Shown: one piece after another, positions 42,952 through 51,866 of the stretch
Numbering within the stretch: the stretch's first letter is position 1
How the letters are laid out: the number at the start of each line of letters is the position of its first letter
Source: UBA1227 sp963629305
GTDB taxonomy: Bacteria > Bacillota > Clostridia > Oscillospirales > Acutalibacteraceae
DNA: 64,000 nt
NCBI GenBank assembly: GCA_963629305.1
Contig: CAVGIJ010000008.1
Coordinates: 23,345 to 87,344 of the forward strand
Reading direction: 5' to 3'
The notes under the pieces: generated by a model
The model's input: only the letters and a program-made list of their open reading frames with translations
The model's database searches: none
Told to the model about the DNA's origin: nothing
Program-made: the position numbers and the translations under genes

Positions 42952-44532
42952 ATGCACGAGAAGATATTGGTTCTTGACTTTGGCGGTCAGTACAATCAGC
43001 TTATTGCAAGGCGTGTACGTGAACAGAATGTTTTTGCAGAGGTTCTGTCATACACGACGCCTTTGGATGAAATAAAGGCTAAGGGCTACAAGGGTATCAT
43101 TTTTACCGGAGGCCCTAACAGTGTGTACGACGACACATCGCCGACATATACAAAGGAAATTTTTGGGCTCGGTGTTCCGATTCTCGGTATATGTTACGGC
43201 GCTCAGCTCATAGCTCACTTGCTCGGCGGAAAGGTTGAAACCGCCCCGGTAAGTGAATACGGAAAAACGGACATTGAGATAGACGATCATACGGGCCTTT
43301 TCAAAGAGGTTGCGCTCGACTCTTTTGGTGAAGATGTAACCGGCTGTAAAGAAACATCGCACACAATTATGTGGATGAGTCATACTGATTACATCTCTGT
43401 ACCGCCTAAGGGCTTTAAGATAACGGCACATACTCCTGTTTGTCCTTGCGCTGCAATGGAAAACTCCGATGATAAGTTCTACGCTGTTCAGTTCCATCCT
43501 GAGGTTATGCACTCAAAAGAGGGTTCGAAGGTAATACGTGCGTTTGTACGTGATATCTGCGGCTGCAGCGGTGACTGGAAAATGGATTCTTTTGTTGAGA
43601 CACAGATAAAGGAAATCCGTGAAAAGGTCGGAGACGGAAAGGTTCTATGCGCGCTTTCGGGTGGTGTGGATTCCTCTGTTGCCGCAGTTTTGCTTTCAAA
43701 GGCTGTGGGTAAACAGCTTACGTGTGTGTTTGTAGACCACGGCCTTCTTCGTAAAAACGAGGGCGACGAGGTTGAAGCGGTTTTCGGACCTGACGGTCCT
43801 TATGACCTTAACTTCATAAGGGTTAACGCACAGGATCGGTTTTATAAAAAGCTTGCCGGCGTAACCGAGCCGGAGAAAAAGAGAAAAATAATCGGTGAAG
43901 AATTCATCCGTGTATTTGAAGAGGAAGCAAAAAAGATAGGCGCCGTTGACTTTCTTGTACAGGGCACTATTTATCCGGACGTTATAGAGAGCGGGCTTGG
44001 CAAGGCCGCAGTTATAAAATCTCATCACAACGTCGGAGGACTTCCCGACTGCGTAGATTTCAAGGAGATTGTTGAACCGTTGAGGCTTCTCTTTAAAGAT
44101 GAGGTGCGCAAAGTCGGACAAACTCTCGGAATTCCGGATTATCTTGTTTTCCGTCAGCCGTTCCCGGGTCCGGGACTCGGTATCCGTATTATCGGTGACA
44201 TCACTCCCGAAAAGGTACAGATTGTTCAGGATGCCGACTTTATTTACAGAGAGGAAATTGCAAAGGCAGGCCTTGACAAGTCTGTAAACCAGTACTTTGC
44301 AGCACTTACGAACATGCGCTCTGTCGGCGTAATGGGTGACTTCAGAACTTACGACTATGCCGTTGTTCTGCGCGCTGTTACAACATCTGACTTCATGACT
44401 GCCGAATCCGCAGAACTTCCGTGGGATGTTCTTGCAAAGGTTACCACCCGTATCGTAAACGAGGTTGCGCACGTAAACCGCGTACTTTATGATTTGACAG
44501 GTAAGCCCCCGGCAACAATAGAACTTGAATAA
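42952..44532 (+). CDS. guaA: GMP synthase (glutamine-hydrolysing)
   Basis: Converts XMP to GMP. The 526-residue protein has the class I amidotransferase domain (GGPNSVYDD; nucleophile Cys in GICYGAQ; FHPEV), the ATP pyrophosphatase P-loop ALSGGVDSSVAA, and the dimerisation domain ending in the family C-terminus GKPPATIELE. With purA and purB it completes both branches from IMP, leaving guaB outside the window. Confidence 0.97.
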   Translation: MHEKILVLDFGGQYNQLIARRVREQNVFAEVLSYTTPLDEIKAKGYKGIIFTGGPNSVYDDTSPTYTKEIFGLGVPILGICYGAQLIAHLLGGKVETAPVSEYGKTDIEIDDHTGLFKEVALDSFGEDVTGCKETSHTIMWMSHTDYISVPPKGFKITAHTPVCPCAAMENSDDKFYAVQFHPEVMHSKEGSKVIRAFVRDICGCSGDWKMDSFVETQIKEIREKVGDGKVLCALSGGVDSSVAAVLLSKAVGKQLTCVFVDHGLLRKNEGDEVEAVFGPDGPYDLNFIRVNAQDRFYKKLAGVTEPEKKRKIIGEEFIRVFEEEAKKIGAVDFLVQGTIYPDVIESGLGKAAVIKSHHNVGGLPDCVDFKEIVEPLRLLFKDEVRKVGQTLGIPDYLVFRQPFPGPGLGIRIIGDITPEKVQIVQDADFIYREEIAKAGLDKSVNQYFAALTNMRSVGVMGDFRTYDYAVVLRAVTTSDFMTAESAELPWDVLAKVTTRIVNEVAHVNRVLYDLTGKPPATIELE

Positions 44533-44541
44533 AAAACAACA

Positions 44542-44684
44542 GGCGAATCAAGTCCGTACCCATAGAGTCGGACAGAAAAGTGGATATTGTGGCAATCTGG
44601 AACAAGGATTATTACCTGTCTATTGCCGAGAGCCGCTTTATAAAGGAACTTGAAAAATATGTTTCCGTCATAAAGAAAAAGTGA
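44542..44684 (+). pseudogene. 3' remnant of a LysR-type transcriptional regulator
   Basis: An open frame without a start codon reads RRIKSVPIES, then RKVDIVAIWNKDYYLSIAES and RFIKELEKYV to a stop at 44682-44684. The pattern of a hydrophobic strand, W-x-K, Y-x-x-L-S-x-A and a final amphipathic helix is the end of the effector domain of LysR-type regulators. The rest of that gene (about 250 codons) is missing, its 5' side cut off close to the guaA stop. It is only a fragment and should not be functional. Confidence 0.55.
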
Positions 44685-44745
44685 TACAATGTAAACGCAG
44701 TTAGAAGCTGCTAACTAAATATAATTGTATTTGGAGGCTTAAACA

Positions 44746-45003
44746 ATGATTGAAACAACAGTAAAAATTGACGGAATGATGTGCGGCATGTGTGAGAGCC
44801 ACATAAATGATGCAATAAGAAAAGAATTCGACCCGAAAAAGGTTACATCGTCACACACAAAGGGTGAGACTGTTATTGTATCAGAGGAAAAAATACCGCA
44901 GGATAAGCTCAAGGCTGTCATAGATGAAACCGGTTATACATTTATCTCCGCCGACAGTCACGAGTATGAAAAGAAAGGCCTTCTCGGATTTTTGAAAAAA
45001 TAA
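44746..45003 (+). CDS. Heavy-metal-associated (HMA) domain protein, CopZ-like
   Basis: An 85-residue single HMA domain. The metal-binding loop is GMMCGMCESH, matching the M-x-C-x-x-C motif that carries Cu(I) or similar ions, with the beta-alpha-beta pattern after it (KVTSSHTKGETVIVS and KLKAVIDETGYTF). A C-terminal tail of about 18 residues ends in GLLGFLKK. No copper ATPase stands nearby, so its partner is unknown. TGGAGG precedes the ATG. Confidence 0.88.
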   Translation: MIETTVKIDGMMCGMCESHINDAIRKEFDPKKVTSSHTKGETVIVSEEKIPQDKLKAVIDETGYTFISADSHEYEKKGLLGFLKK

Positions 45004-45031
45004 ATTAAAACGATGAGTGAGGTGAACTGCG

Positions 45032-45766
45032 CTGGAACCGATAGCTGTTATCCATACGAACCTTGAGGGGAAATTCGGAGTACCGAGGCAGGGCGGAGTT
45101 ATGCCGAAGCTCTGCGGCCGTATTACATTTTTGCCGAAATATGCGGTACCGGAGGCGGTTTGCGGACTCGACGGCTTTTCGCACGTGTGGCTTTTGTGGG
45201 ACTTTTCACAGTCACACGCAGATGACGGTGAAGGTGTAAAGTGGTCGCCTACGGTTCGCCCTCCGAGGCTTGGCGGTAACAAGCGCATGGGTGTATTTGC
45301 GACACGCTCACCTTATCGACCGAACAGCATCGGTATGTCGGCGGTGAAACTCGAAAAGATTGATTTTCCGGACATATACGTATCCGGTGTTGACCTTATG
45401 GACGGAACACCCATATACGACATAAAGCCGTACATACCTTATTCGGATTCGATTCCGGATGCTGATTCCGGCTTTGTCGAAACATTGTCAGATCTGACAC
45501 TGAAAGTTCGATTTTCGGATGATCTTATGGATAAGCTTCTTGACGGATTGGCGGACAGGCTTCACGATGGCGGTGTAATCAGTACAGAAGAAGATATCCA
45601 AGCTGTGCATGAACAGATAAAAGATGAGATAACGGATATTTTATCTCACGACATGCGCCCGCAGTATCAGAATGATCCCGATAGGGTTTACGGCATAACG
45701 TATCTGGGACGCAATATCCGTTTCAGCATTGACAAGGATATGCTTACGGTTTTATCAGTTGAATAA
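45032..45766 (+). CDS. tRNA N6-threonylcarbamoyladenosine methyltransferase TrmO (TsaA), CTG start
   Basis: TrmO methylates t6A37 in certain tRNAs using AdoMet. The protein is 244 residues if it starts at CTG 45032: EPIAVIHTNLEGKFGVPRQG gives the conserved first strand of the family. GAGGTG (45018-45023) is eight bases before this CTG, and the frame is closed by a TGA nine bases upstream, so no ATG, GTG or TTG can supply the conserved N-terminus. The next ATG (45101) would remove 23 conserved residues. Other motifs: GFSHVWLLWDFS, VRPPRLGGNKRMGVFATRSPYRPN and GTPIYDIKPYIPY. The C-terminal extension (about 80 residues) is usual for the longer members. Confidence 0.85.
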   Translation: MEPIAVIHTNLEGKFGVPRQGGVMPKLCGRITFLPKYAVPEAVCGLDGFSHVWLLWDFSQSHADDGEGVKWSPTVRPPRLGGNKRMGVFATRSPYRPNSIGMSAVKLEKIDFPDIYVSGVDLMDGTPIYDIKPYIPYSDSIPDADSGFVETLSDLTLKVRFSDDLMDKLLDGLADRLHDGGVISTEEDIQAVHEQIKDEITDILSHDMRPQYQNDPDRVYGITYLGRNIRFSIDKDMLTVLSVE

Positions 45767-45777
45767 GAAATTTGCTT

Positions 45778-45840
45778 CTCAAAAAAGGCGCGCAAGAGCT
45801 TTTTGCTTTTGACTGTGAACCTTTTTGAGGAGCTTTTTTG
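45778..45840 (+). terminator. Possible terminator after trmO
   Basis: CTCAAAAAAGG (45778) can pair with CCTTTTTGAG (to 45830) around a long A/T-rich interior, followed by GAGCTTTTTT. The loop is large, so confidence is limited. Confidence 0.4.
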
Positions 45841-45872
45841 CGGCGATTTTGTGCGGAGAACACATTTTATAA

Positions 45873-45901
45873 TTGTATATATTTTTCATAAGTATTATAA
45901 T
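45873..45901 (+). promoter_or_regulatory. Promoter of alr
   Basis: TTGTAT (45873-45878), 17-base spacer, TATAAT (45896-45901). Confidence 0.72.
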
Positions 45902-45974
45902 ATTATGGTCATTTTTTAAGATTCGTTAAAGATTGATAATTACAATAGATAAAATGCCTTTTGGGAGGTAAATT

Positions 45975-47099
45975 ATGAATCCTTCAAGAGTTTTCTGTAC
46001 AGTGGATCTTGACGCCATATGTACCAATGTAAAAAATATTATGAAAAAAACCGGTGACGACGTTTCCGTCATGGCAGTCGTAAAAACAGACGCTTACGGT
46101 CACGGTGCAGTGGCGGTTTCACATGCACTCAGCAGAATAGGCGTCGACTCGTTTGCTGTTGCGACCATAGATGAGGCGACAGAATTGAGAAATTCCGGCA
46201 TTCAAAATCCGATTTTAATACTCGGCTATGTATTTCCCAATGACCTTCAAGCTGTTCTCGAATATGATATTATGCCCACTGTCTTTTCTTTTGACAGTGC
46301 AAAGCTTATCTCCGATTACGCGTCAAGGTGCGGTAAGACGGCAAAAATACATATAAAGCTTGATACGGGAATGGGAAGGATAGGATTTATTCCGTCGGAT
46401 GAGTCGCTTTGTGAGATTGAAAAGATTTTCTCACTTTCCAATATTGAGGTTGACGGTATATTTACACATTTTGCGTGTGCCGATGAAAAGGATAAATCGT
46501 CGGCAAATGCACAGGCAAAGCTGTTTTCGGACTTTGTGAAGAAACTTGAAGCAAAGGGCATGAGCTTTAAGAGAAAGCATATATGCAATTCCGCCGGAAT
46601 TATGGAATTCCCTGATTGCTATTACAACATGGTGCGAAGCGGAATTATCACTTACGGTCTTTATCCGAGTGATGAAGTTGACAAGGACAATCTTGAACTC
46701 ATGCCTGCGCTTGAGCTTAAGAGCCATGTTGCTTACGTCAAGGAAGTTGACGCGGGATTTGCCGTAAGTTACGGCTCGACATATACGACTACAGGAAAAA
46801 CGAAGATTGCAACTATTCCCGTAGGCTACGGTGACGGATACCCAAGACTTCTTTCAAATAAGGGCAGGGTGCTTGTAAACGGCACTTATGCGCCGATTAT
46901 AGGACGTGTCTGCATGGATCAGTTTATGGTCGATGTAACAGATGTGGGCGGGATCTCACAGGGTGACGAAGTAGTGCTTATAGGAAGGCAAGGCAATAAT
47001 AGGATTTCCGTTGAGGAAATTGCCGAGCTTGCAAATACGATAAACTATGAAATTGTTTGCGGCATAAACAAGAGAGTGCCGCGCATCTATAAATATTAG
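45975..47099 (+). CDS. alr: Alanine racemase
   Basis: Makes D-alanine for peptidoglycan, using PLP. The 374-residue enzyme has the PLP-lysine motif AVVKTDAYGHGAV (Lys37), the conserved GMGRIGF and NSAGIM segments, the catalytic-tyrosine region AVSYGSTYTT, and the C-terminal beta domain GYGDGYPRLLSN. VKTDAYGHG replaces the more usual VKANAYGHG, a minor variation. GGGAGG precedes the ATG. Confidence 0.96.
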   Translation: MNPSRVFCTVDLDAICTNVKNIMKKTGDDVSVMAVVKTDAYGHGAVAVSHALSRIGVDSFAVATIDEATELRNSGIQNPILILGYVFPNDLQAVLEYDIMPTVFSFDSAKLISDYASRCGKTAKIHIKLDTGMGRIGFIPSDESLCEIEKIFSLSNIEVDGIFTHFACADEKDKSSANAQAKLFSDFVKKLEAKGMSFKRKHICNSAGIMEFPDCYYNMVRSGIITYGLYPSDEVDKDNLELMPALELKSHVAYVKEVDAGFAVSYGSTYTTTGKTKIATIPVGYGDGYPRLLSNKGRVLVNGTYAPIIGRVCMDQFMVDVTDVGGISQGDEVVLIGRQGNNRISVEEIAELANTINYEIVCGINKRVPRIYKY

Positions 47100-47154
47100 G
47101 GTTTGAAATTGAAGCACATAATTGCTGTATGACAACAAACGGGGAGGATATTTT

Positions 47155-48885
47155 TTGAAGGTAATTTTTAAGTATTTGAAGCCGTATACGGTTCTCGTAA
47201 TCATTTCAGTTGCCTTGCTTTTCGGTCAGGTTGTGTGTGAACTTACTTTGCCGAATCTTATGAGCAATCTTGTAAATGAAATAATAAAACTCAGTGCTGT
47301 CGGTGGCGGAGCCAATGATTACATAAAGACCATGGGTCTTAAAATGGTTGGTATGGCTCTGCTTACGGTTATATGTTCTGTGAGTGTCGGCTATCTTGCG
47401 TCACGTGTCGCATCGGGTGTTGCAAAGAAGATGAGGACGGATATCTTCAGAAAAGTAAATGATTTTTCAAGTGCCGAGTTTGATAAATTCTCAACAGCAT
47501 CACTCATAACGAGGAACACAAATGATGTTCAGCAGATTCAAAACTTCGTAACAATGGGAATCAAAATGATGCTGTTCGCTCCGTTTATGGGGCTTGGCTC
47601 CATAATTATGGCGCTTCAAAAGAGTCCGTCATTGGCATGGATAATCGTACTTGCGGTAATGATTATCTTATGTGTACTGCTTGCTGTTATGTTTGCGGCA
47701 CTTCCGAAGTTTAAGTCGCTGCAGATATTTGTTGATAAGCTGAACCTTGTCAGCCGCGAACAACTTTCGGGACTCATGGTCATACGCGCATTCGGAAATG
47801 AAAAATATGAAGAAGAGCGTTTTGACACGGCAAATAAAGATCTTACATTTACGACGAGATTTGTACAAAGAACCATCTCGTCTCTCATGCCTGCAGTAAC
47901 ACTTATTATGAGCTTTGTAAATGTCGCTATTGTTTGGTTTGGTGCAAAACTTGCCGGTCGGCTTACCCTTGAAGTCGGAGACATGATGGCATTTATCCAG
48001 TATGCAATGCATATCATGATTTCATTTATATTTGTTTCCATGATTTTTATTATCTGGCCGCGTGCGCAGGTTGCAGCAGGGCGTATAAGCGAGGTGCTTG
48101 ACTGCGAGATTTCCATAAGGGATGCGGAGAATGCCGAAAGTTTTGAAAATGTCAGCGGAACAATAGAATTTTCGCACGTAAATTTCCGTTATGATAATGC
48201 CGATGAGGATGTTCTTTCCGATATATCCTTCGTTGCGAAGCCGGGTGAAACAACTGCGTTTATCGGCTCGACAGGCTCCGGCAAGACCACGCTTGTAAAT
48301 CTTATACCGAGATTTTACGATGTAACCTCCGGAAAAATAACAATTGACGGAAAGGACATACGCGACGTAAAACTTCATGATCTTCGAGAGGCAATAGGAT
48401 ATGTGCCGCAAAAAGCGATTCTCTTTTCCGGCACAATAGACACCAATGTAAAATACGGAAACGACACCGAAGACATACGACCGGCGCTGAGTGTCGCACA
48501 GGCAACAGACTTTGTGGATGCCAAGGAGGAGGGCGTAAACGCACCTGTTTCGCAGGGCGCTGCCAATGTATCCGGAGGACAGAAGCAGAGGCTTTCAATT
48601 GCACGTGCTCTTGCGAAGAATCCGCCCATATATATCTTTGATGACAGCTTCTCCGCTTTGGATTTCAAGACGGATGCAAAACTCCGTGCTGCCCTTTCAA
48701 ACTATACCGACAATGCGACGGTTCTTATAGTTGCGCAGCGTGTATCTACAATAATGCAAGCCAATCAAATAATTGTGCTTGATGAGGGAAAGATAGTCGG
48801 TATCGGTACGCATGATGAGCTCGTCAAAACATGCAGCCAGTATCTTGAGATATGCGAAAGTCAGCTTGCAAAGGAGGAGATATAA
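47155..48885 (+). CDS. ABC exporter half-transporter, degenerate ATPase site (subunit 1 of heterodimer)
   Basis: A 576-residue type IV ABC exporter with six membrane helices (residues 10-300) and a C-terminal ATPase domain. Walker A is GSTGSGKTTL, the signature VSGGQKQRLS, and Walker B IFDDSFSALD. The catalytic Glu after Walker B is Asp, so this half would supply the degenerate site, as in TmrAB, LmrCD or BmrCD-type pairs. The start is TTG 47155: GGGGAGG (47141-47147) is seven bases upstream and the protein then starts MKVIFKYLKPY, as in its relatives. It overlaps the next gene by one base. Confidence 0.93.
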   Translation: MKVIFKYLKPYTVLVIISVALLFGQVVCELTLPNLMSNLVNEIIKLSAVGGGANDYIKTMGLKMVGMALLTVICSVSVGYLASRVASGVAKKMRTDIFRKVNDFSSAEFDKFSTASLITRNTNDVQQIQNFVTMGIKMMLFAPFMGLGSIIMALQKSPSLAWIIVLAVMIILCVLLAVMFAALPKFKSLQIFVDKLNLVSREQLSGLMVIRAFGNEKYEEERFDTANKDLTFTTRFVQRTISSLMPAVTLIMSFVNVAIVWFGAKLAGRLTLEVGDMMAFIQYAMHIMISFIFVSMIFIIWPRAQVAAGRISEVLDCEISIRDAENAESFENVSGTIEFSHVNFRYDNADEDVLSDISFVAKPGETTAFIGSTGSGKTTLVNLIPRFYDVTSGKITIDGKDIRDVKLHDLREAIGYVPQKAILFSGTIDTNVKYGNDTEDIRPALSVAQATDFVDAKEEGVNAPVSQGAANVSGGQKQRLSIARALAKNPPIYIFDDSFSALDFKTDAKLRAALSNYTDNATVLIVAQRVSTIMQANQIIVLDEGKIVGIGTHDELVKTCSQYLEICESQLAKEEI

Positions 48886-50744
48886 TGGCAGTTTCCGCAA
48901 AAGAAATAAAGAGCGCCAAGCGACCTCCGAAAATGGGACACGGTCCGGACAGTATAGTCATGGGTGAAAAGGCGAAGGATTTTAAAGGAACACTTAAAAT
49001 TCTTATGAATTATCTGAAGCCTTTCCATGTAAAACTTGCAGTGATTATCGCATTTGCGGCACTTAGTACGGTTTTCAACATTGCCAGCCCAAAGGTTCTT
49101 GCGCGTGCTACGAACGAGCTTACTGCAGGCGTTATCAAGATAATGAAAGGCACGGGCGGAATAGATTTTTCATACATAGGTAAAATTCTTCTTGCTTGTC
49201 TCGGACTTTATCTTGTGTCCGCTCTTTTCCAATTTGCACAGGGTTTCATAGCCGCCGGAGTTTCGTCTCAGGTTTCTTATGATCTGCGCAAGTCAATTTC
49301 GAAAAAAATGAACAGACTTCCCGTATCTTATTACAACCGTGTAAGTTACGGAGATGTACTCTCGCGTATAACCAATGACGTTGATACCATAAACCAAAAC
49401 CTAAACCAGACCATCACACAGGCAATTTCATCCGTCACGACACTCGTGGGTGTTGCTATTATGATGCTTACAATAAGTGTTAAGATGACACTTGTTGCAA
49501 TGGTTATGCTCCCACTTTCCGGTATTGCGGTTGTTTCGGTATTCAAAATCTCACAGAAACATTTCTTCGCGCAGCAAGAGTATCTCGGCTCCGTAAACGG
49601 TCAAGTTGAGGAAATATTTGGGGGCCATTTGGTAGTAAAGGCTTTCAATGGTGAAGACGATGCCGTTGAAAAGTTTGATAAGGATAATGAAAAATTGCGT
49701 GACGCAAGCCTTAAAGCAAACTTCCTTTCAGGACTTATGCAGCCTATCACAAATTTTATAGGCAATCTCGGATATGTCGGGGTCTGTATTGTAGGCGCAT
49801 ATCTTGTCTCTAAGGGACAACTCAAAGTCGGAGACATCCAAGCTTTCATACAGTATATACGTAATTTCACACAGCCTATAACTCAGGTGGCACAGATTTC
49901 AAACCAGTTCCAGATGGTTATAGCCGCATGTGAGCGTGTATTTGAATTCCTTGCAGAGGAAGAGGAAAAAGATGAATCCGTTTCAATCACTGTAAAGGAC
50001 ACATGCATAAAGGGCGATGTAACCTTTGACCATGTTAAATTCGGCTATGAGGACAGCGATAAAATTGTCATAAGAAATTTCTCTGCCGATGTAAGGGCCG
50101 GAATGAAGGTTGCCATAATCGGACCTACCGGTGCCGGCAAAACTACGATGGTTAAGCTCCTTATGAGATTCCATGACATACTTGACGGAAGAATACTTGT
50201 TGACGGGCATGATATACGTGATTTTGACCGACACGATCTTCGTTCTGAATTCGGAATGGTACTTCAGGATACGTGGCTTTACCGCGGCAGCATAATGGAG
50301 AACATACGTTACGGCCGACTTGATGCAACGGATGAGGAAGTAAAAGCCGCCGCCAAGGCAGCGCAGGTGGATCACTTTGTTCGGACTCTTCCCGGCGGGT
50401 ACAATATGGAGATAAACGAAGAGGCATCAAATATCTCCGCCGGTCAGAAGCAGCTCCTTACGATCGCACGTGCGATCCTTGCAGACTCAAAAATAATGAT
50501 TCTCGACGAGGCTACCAGTTCGGTTGACACCCGAACCGAGGTCCTTATTCAAAAGGCTATGGATAACCTTATGAAAGGCAGAACCAGTTTTATAATCGCT
50601 CACAGACTTTCGACTATAAAAAATGCAGATCTTATACTCTGCGTAAAAGACGGAGACATTGTTGAGCAGGGAACACACGAAGAACTTATGAAGAAAAACG
50701 GCTTCTATGCATCCCTTTATAACAGTCAGTTTGAGGTTGCGTAA
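48885..50744 (+). CDS. ABC exporter half-transporter, canonical ATPase site (subunit 2 of heterodimer)
   Basis: A 619-residue partner of the preceding gene with a longer cytosolic N-terminus (KRPPKMGHGPDSIVMGEKAKDF), six membrane helices and an ATPase domain. Walker A is GPTGAGKTTM, the signature ISAGQKQLLT, and Walker B MILDEATSSVD with the catalytic Glu. The asymmetry of signature and Walker B residues between the two genes fits a heterodimer in which one site hydrolyses ATP. Substrate may be drugs, lipids or peptides. AAGGAGGAG precedes the ATG. Confidence 0.94.
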   Translation: MAVSAKEIKSAKRPPKMGHGPDSIVMGEKAKDFKGTLKILMNYLKPFHVKLAVIIAFAALSTVFNIASPKVLARATNELTAGVIKIMKGTGGIDFSYIGKILLACLGLYLVSALFQFAQGFIAAGVSSQVSYDLRKSISKKMNRLPVSYYNRVSYGDVLSRITNDVDTINQNLNQTITQAISSVTTLVGVAIMMLTISVKMTLVAMVMLPLSGIAVVSVFKISQKHFFAQQEYLGSVNGQVEEIFGGHLVVKAFNGEDDAVEKFDKDNEKLRDASLKANFLSGLMQPITNFIGNLGYVGVCIVGAYLVSKGQLKVGDIQAFIQYIRNFTQPITQVAQISNQFQMVIAACERVFEFLAEEEEKDESVSITVKDTCIKGDVTFDHVKFGYEDSDKIVIRNFSADVRAGMKVAIIGPTGAGKTTMVKLLMRFHDILDGRILVDGHDIRDFDRHDLRSEFGMVLQDTWLYRGSIMENIRYGRLDATDEEVKAAAKAAQVDHFVRTLPGGYNMEINEEASNISAGQKQLLTIARAILADSKIMILDEATSSVDTRTEVLIQKAMDNLMKGRTSFIIAHRLSTIKNADLILCVKDGDIVEQGTHEELMKKNGFYASLYNSQFEVA

Positions 50745-50777
50745 GTAAATAAAAATCGGAAAAATCGGGGAATTAAA

Positions 50778-51692
50778 ATGAAAAACAAGGAATGGCAGGG
50801 AATACTTCTGGTAGTGATTGCAGGTATTCTCTGGGGAACAACGGGCACTTTTGTAAGAAGCTTTTCAAAGCTCGGATTGTCATCACTTCAAATATCTATC
50901 TTTAAAGTTGTTATCGCAACTATAATACTATTATTATATATGCTTTTATTCAAAAGGGATTTGTTGAAGATCAACCTTCGTGATATTTGGATTTTTATTA
51001 TATCGGGGATTTTAAGCCTTGATTTTTTCACGGTTTGCTATTTTACAACCATACAAAATACATCGCTGTCTGTTGCGGCCGTACTTCTTTATACCGCTCC
51101 GACCTTTGTTATGCTTATGTCCGCGGTTTTGTTTAAGGAAAAAATAACAGCGCAAAAAATTGCGGCGTGTCTTTTGGCATTCGTCGGCTGTGTACTTACG
51201 GCGGGGATTGTGGGAAGCGGATTTTCGATTCCGGGAAAATTCCTCCTCACCGGAGTGCTTTCCGGAGTCGGATACGCACTTTACAGCATATTCGGTGAGA
51301 TTGCACTTAGGAAAGGGTACAATCCTCTTACTGTCACAACATATACATTTTTATTCGCATCAATCGGTTTTTTGTTTATTATAAAGCCAAAAGAGATAAT
51401 GGCAGCTGCCGAAAAGGCACCGTCATATCTGTGGTTTTTCGGAATGTTGGTTTTTATGGCAATTCTTGTTTCGCTAATGCCATATGTATGCTACACGAAC
51501 GGACTTACAAATGTTAATCCGTCAAAGGCTTCAATAATCGCATCGGTTGAGCCTATAACCGCAACGCTCATAGGCGCTTTTCTTTTTAAAGAATATCCCG
51601 ACTTTTACGGAATTCTCGGAATAGCATGTGTAATTGCGGCAATAGTTCTCCTAAATATCAAGTTTGCGAAAAAACATAAAACAGAAGAGTGA
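50778..51692 (+). CDS. EamA/DMT superfamily transporter
   Basis: A 304-residue drug/metabolite transporter with ten predicted helices in two EamA repeats. Hallmarks are GILWGTTGTFVRSFSKLG in the first helix and the repeat ends AAVLLYTAPTFVMLMSAVLFKEK and KASIIASVEPITATLIGAFLFKE. Members export amino acids or metabolites; substrate unknown. It follows the ABC exporter by 33 bases. Confidence 0.93.
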   Translation: MKNKEWQGILLVVIAGILWGTTGTFVRSFSKLGLSSLQISIFKVVIATIILLLYMLLFKRDLLKINLRDIWIFIISGILSLDFFTVCYFTTIQNTSLSVAAVLLYTAPTFVMLMSAVLFKEKITAQKIAACLLAFVGCVLTAGIVGSGFSIPGKFLLTGVLSGVGYALYSIFGEIALRKGYNPLTVTTYTFLFASIGFLFIIKPKEIMAAAEKAPSYLWFFGMLVFMAILVSLMPYVCYTNGLTNVNPSKASIIASVEPITATLIGAFLFKEYPDFYGILGIACVIAAIVLLNIKFAKKHKTEE

Positions 51693-51729
51693 CCGATTAT
51701 TGACTTACATATGTGCATTCAACCATAAT

Positions 51730-51775
51730 CTTGCATAAAAACTCATATTTTTTGCATAAAAATAAAAAATATGCA
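51730..51775 (+). promoter_or_regulatory. Candidate ArgR/AhrC boxes upstream of the amino-acid ABC operon
   Basis: The stretch 51730-51747, read on the minus strand, is ATGAGTTTTTATGCAAG, close to the AhrC box ATGAATAAAAATGCAAG known from B. subtilis. A second element at 51753-51775 has TGCATA and TATGCA as inverted arms. TTGCATAAAAA occurs twice in this stretch. ArgR control would fit an arginine-type importer; this is inference. Confidence 0.45.
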
Positions 51776-51793
51776 GAAAAATCAAAAAAAGTG

Positions 51794-51822
51794 TTGCATA
51801 TTATGTATAATTAATTTATAAT
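51794..51822 (+). promoter_or_regulatory. Promoter of the amino-acid ABC operon
   Basis: TTGCAT (51794-51799), 17-base spacer, TATAAT (51817-51822). Confidence 0.8.
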
Positions 51823-51866
51823 CATACGCGTAGTTAAGAAAAATAATTATTTCGGAGGAAAAGAAA

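Noticed and set aside
43696..44472. A 258-codon minus-strand frame inside guaA
   Set aside because: guaA is certain on the plus strand; the antisense frame has no recognisable domain.
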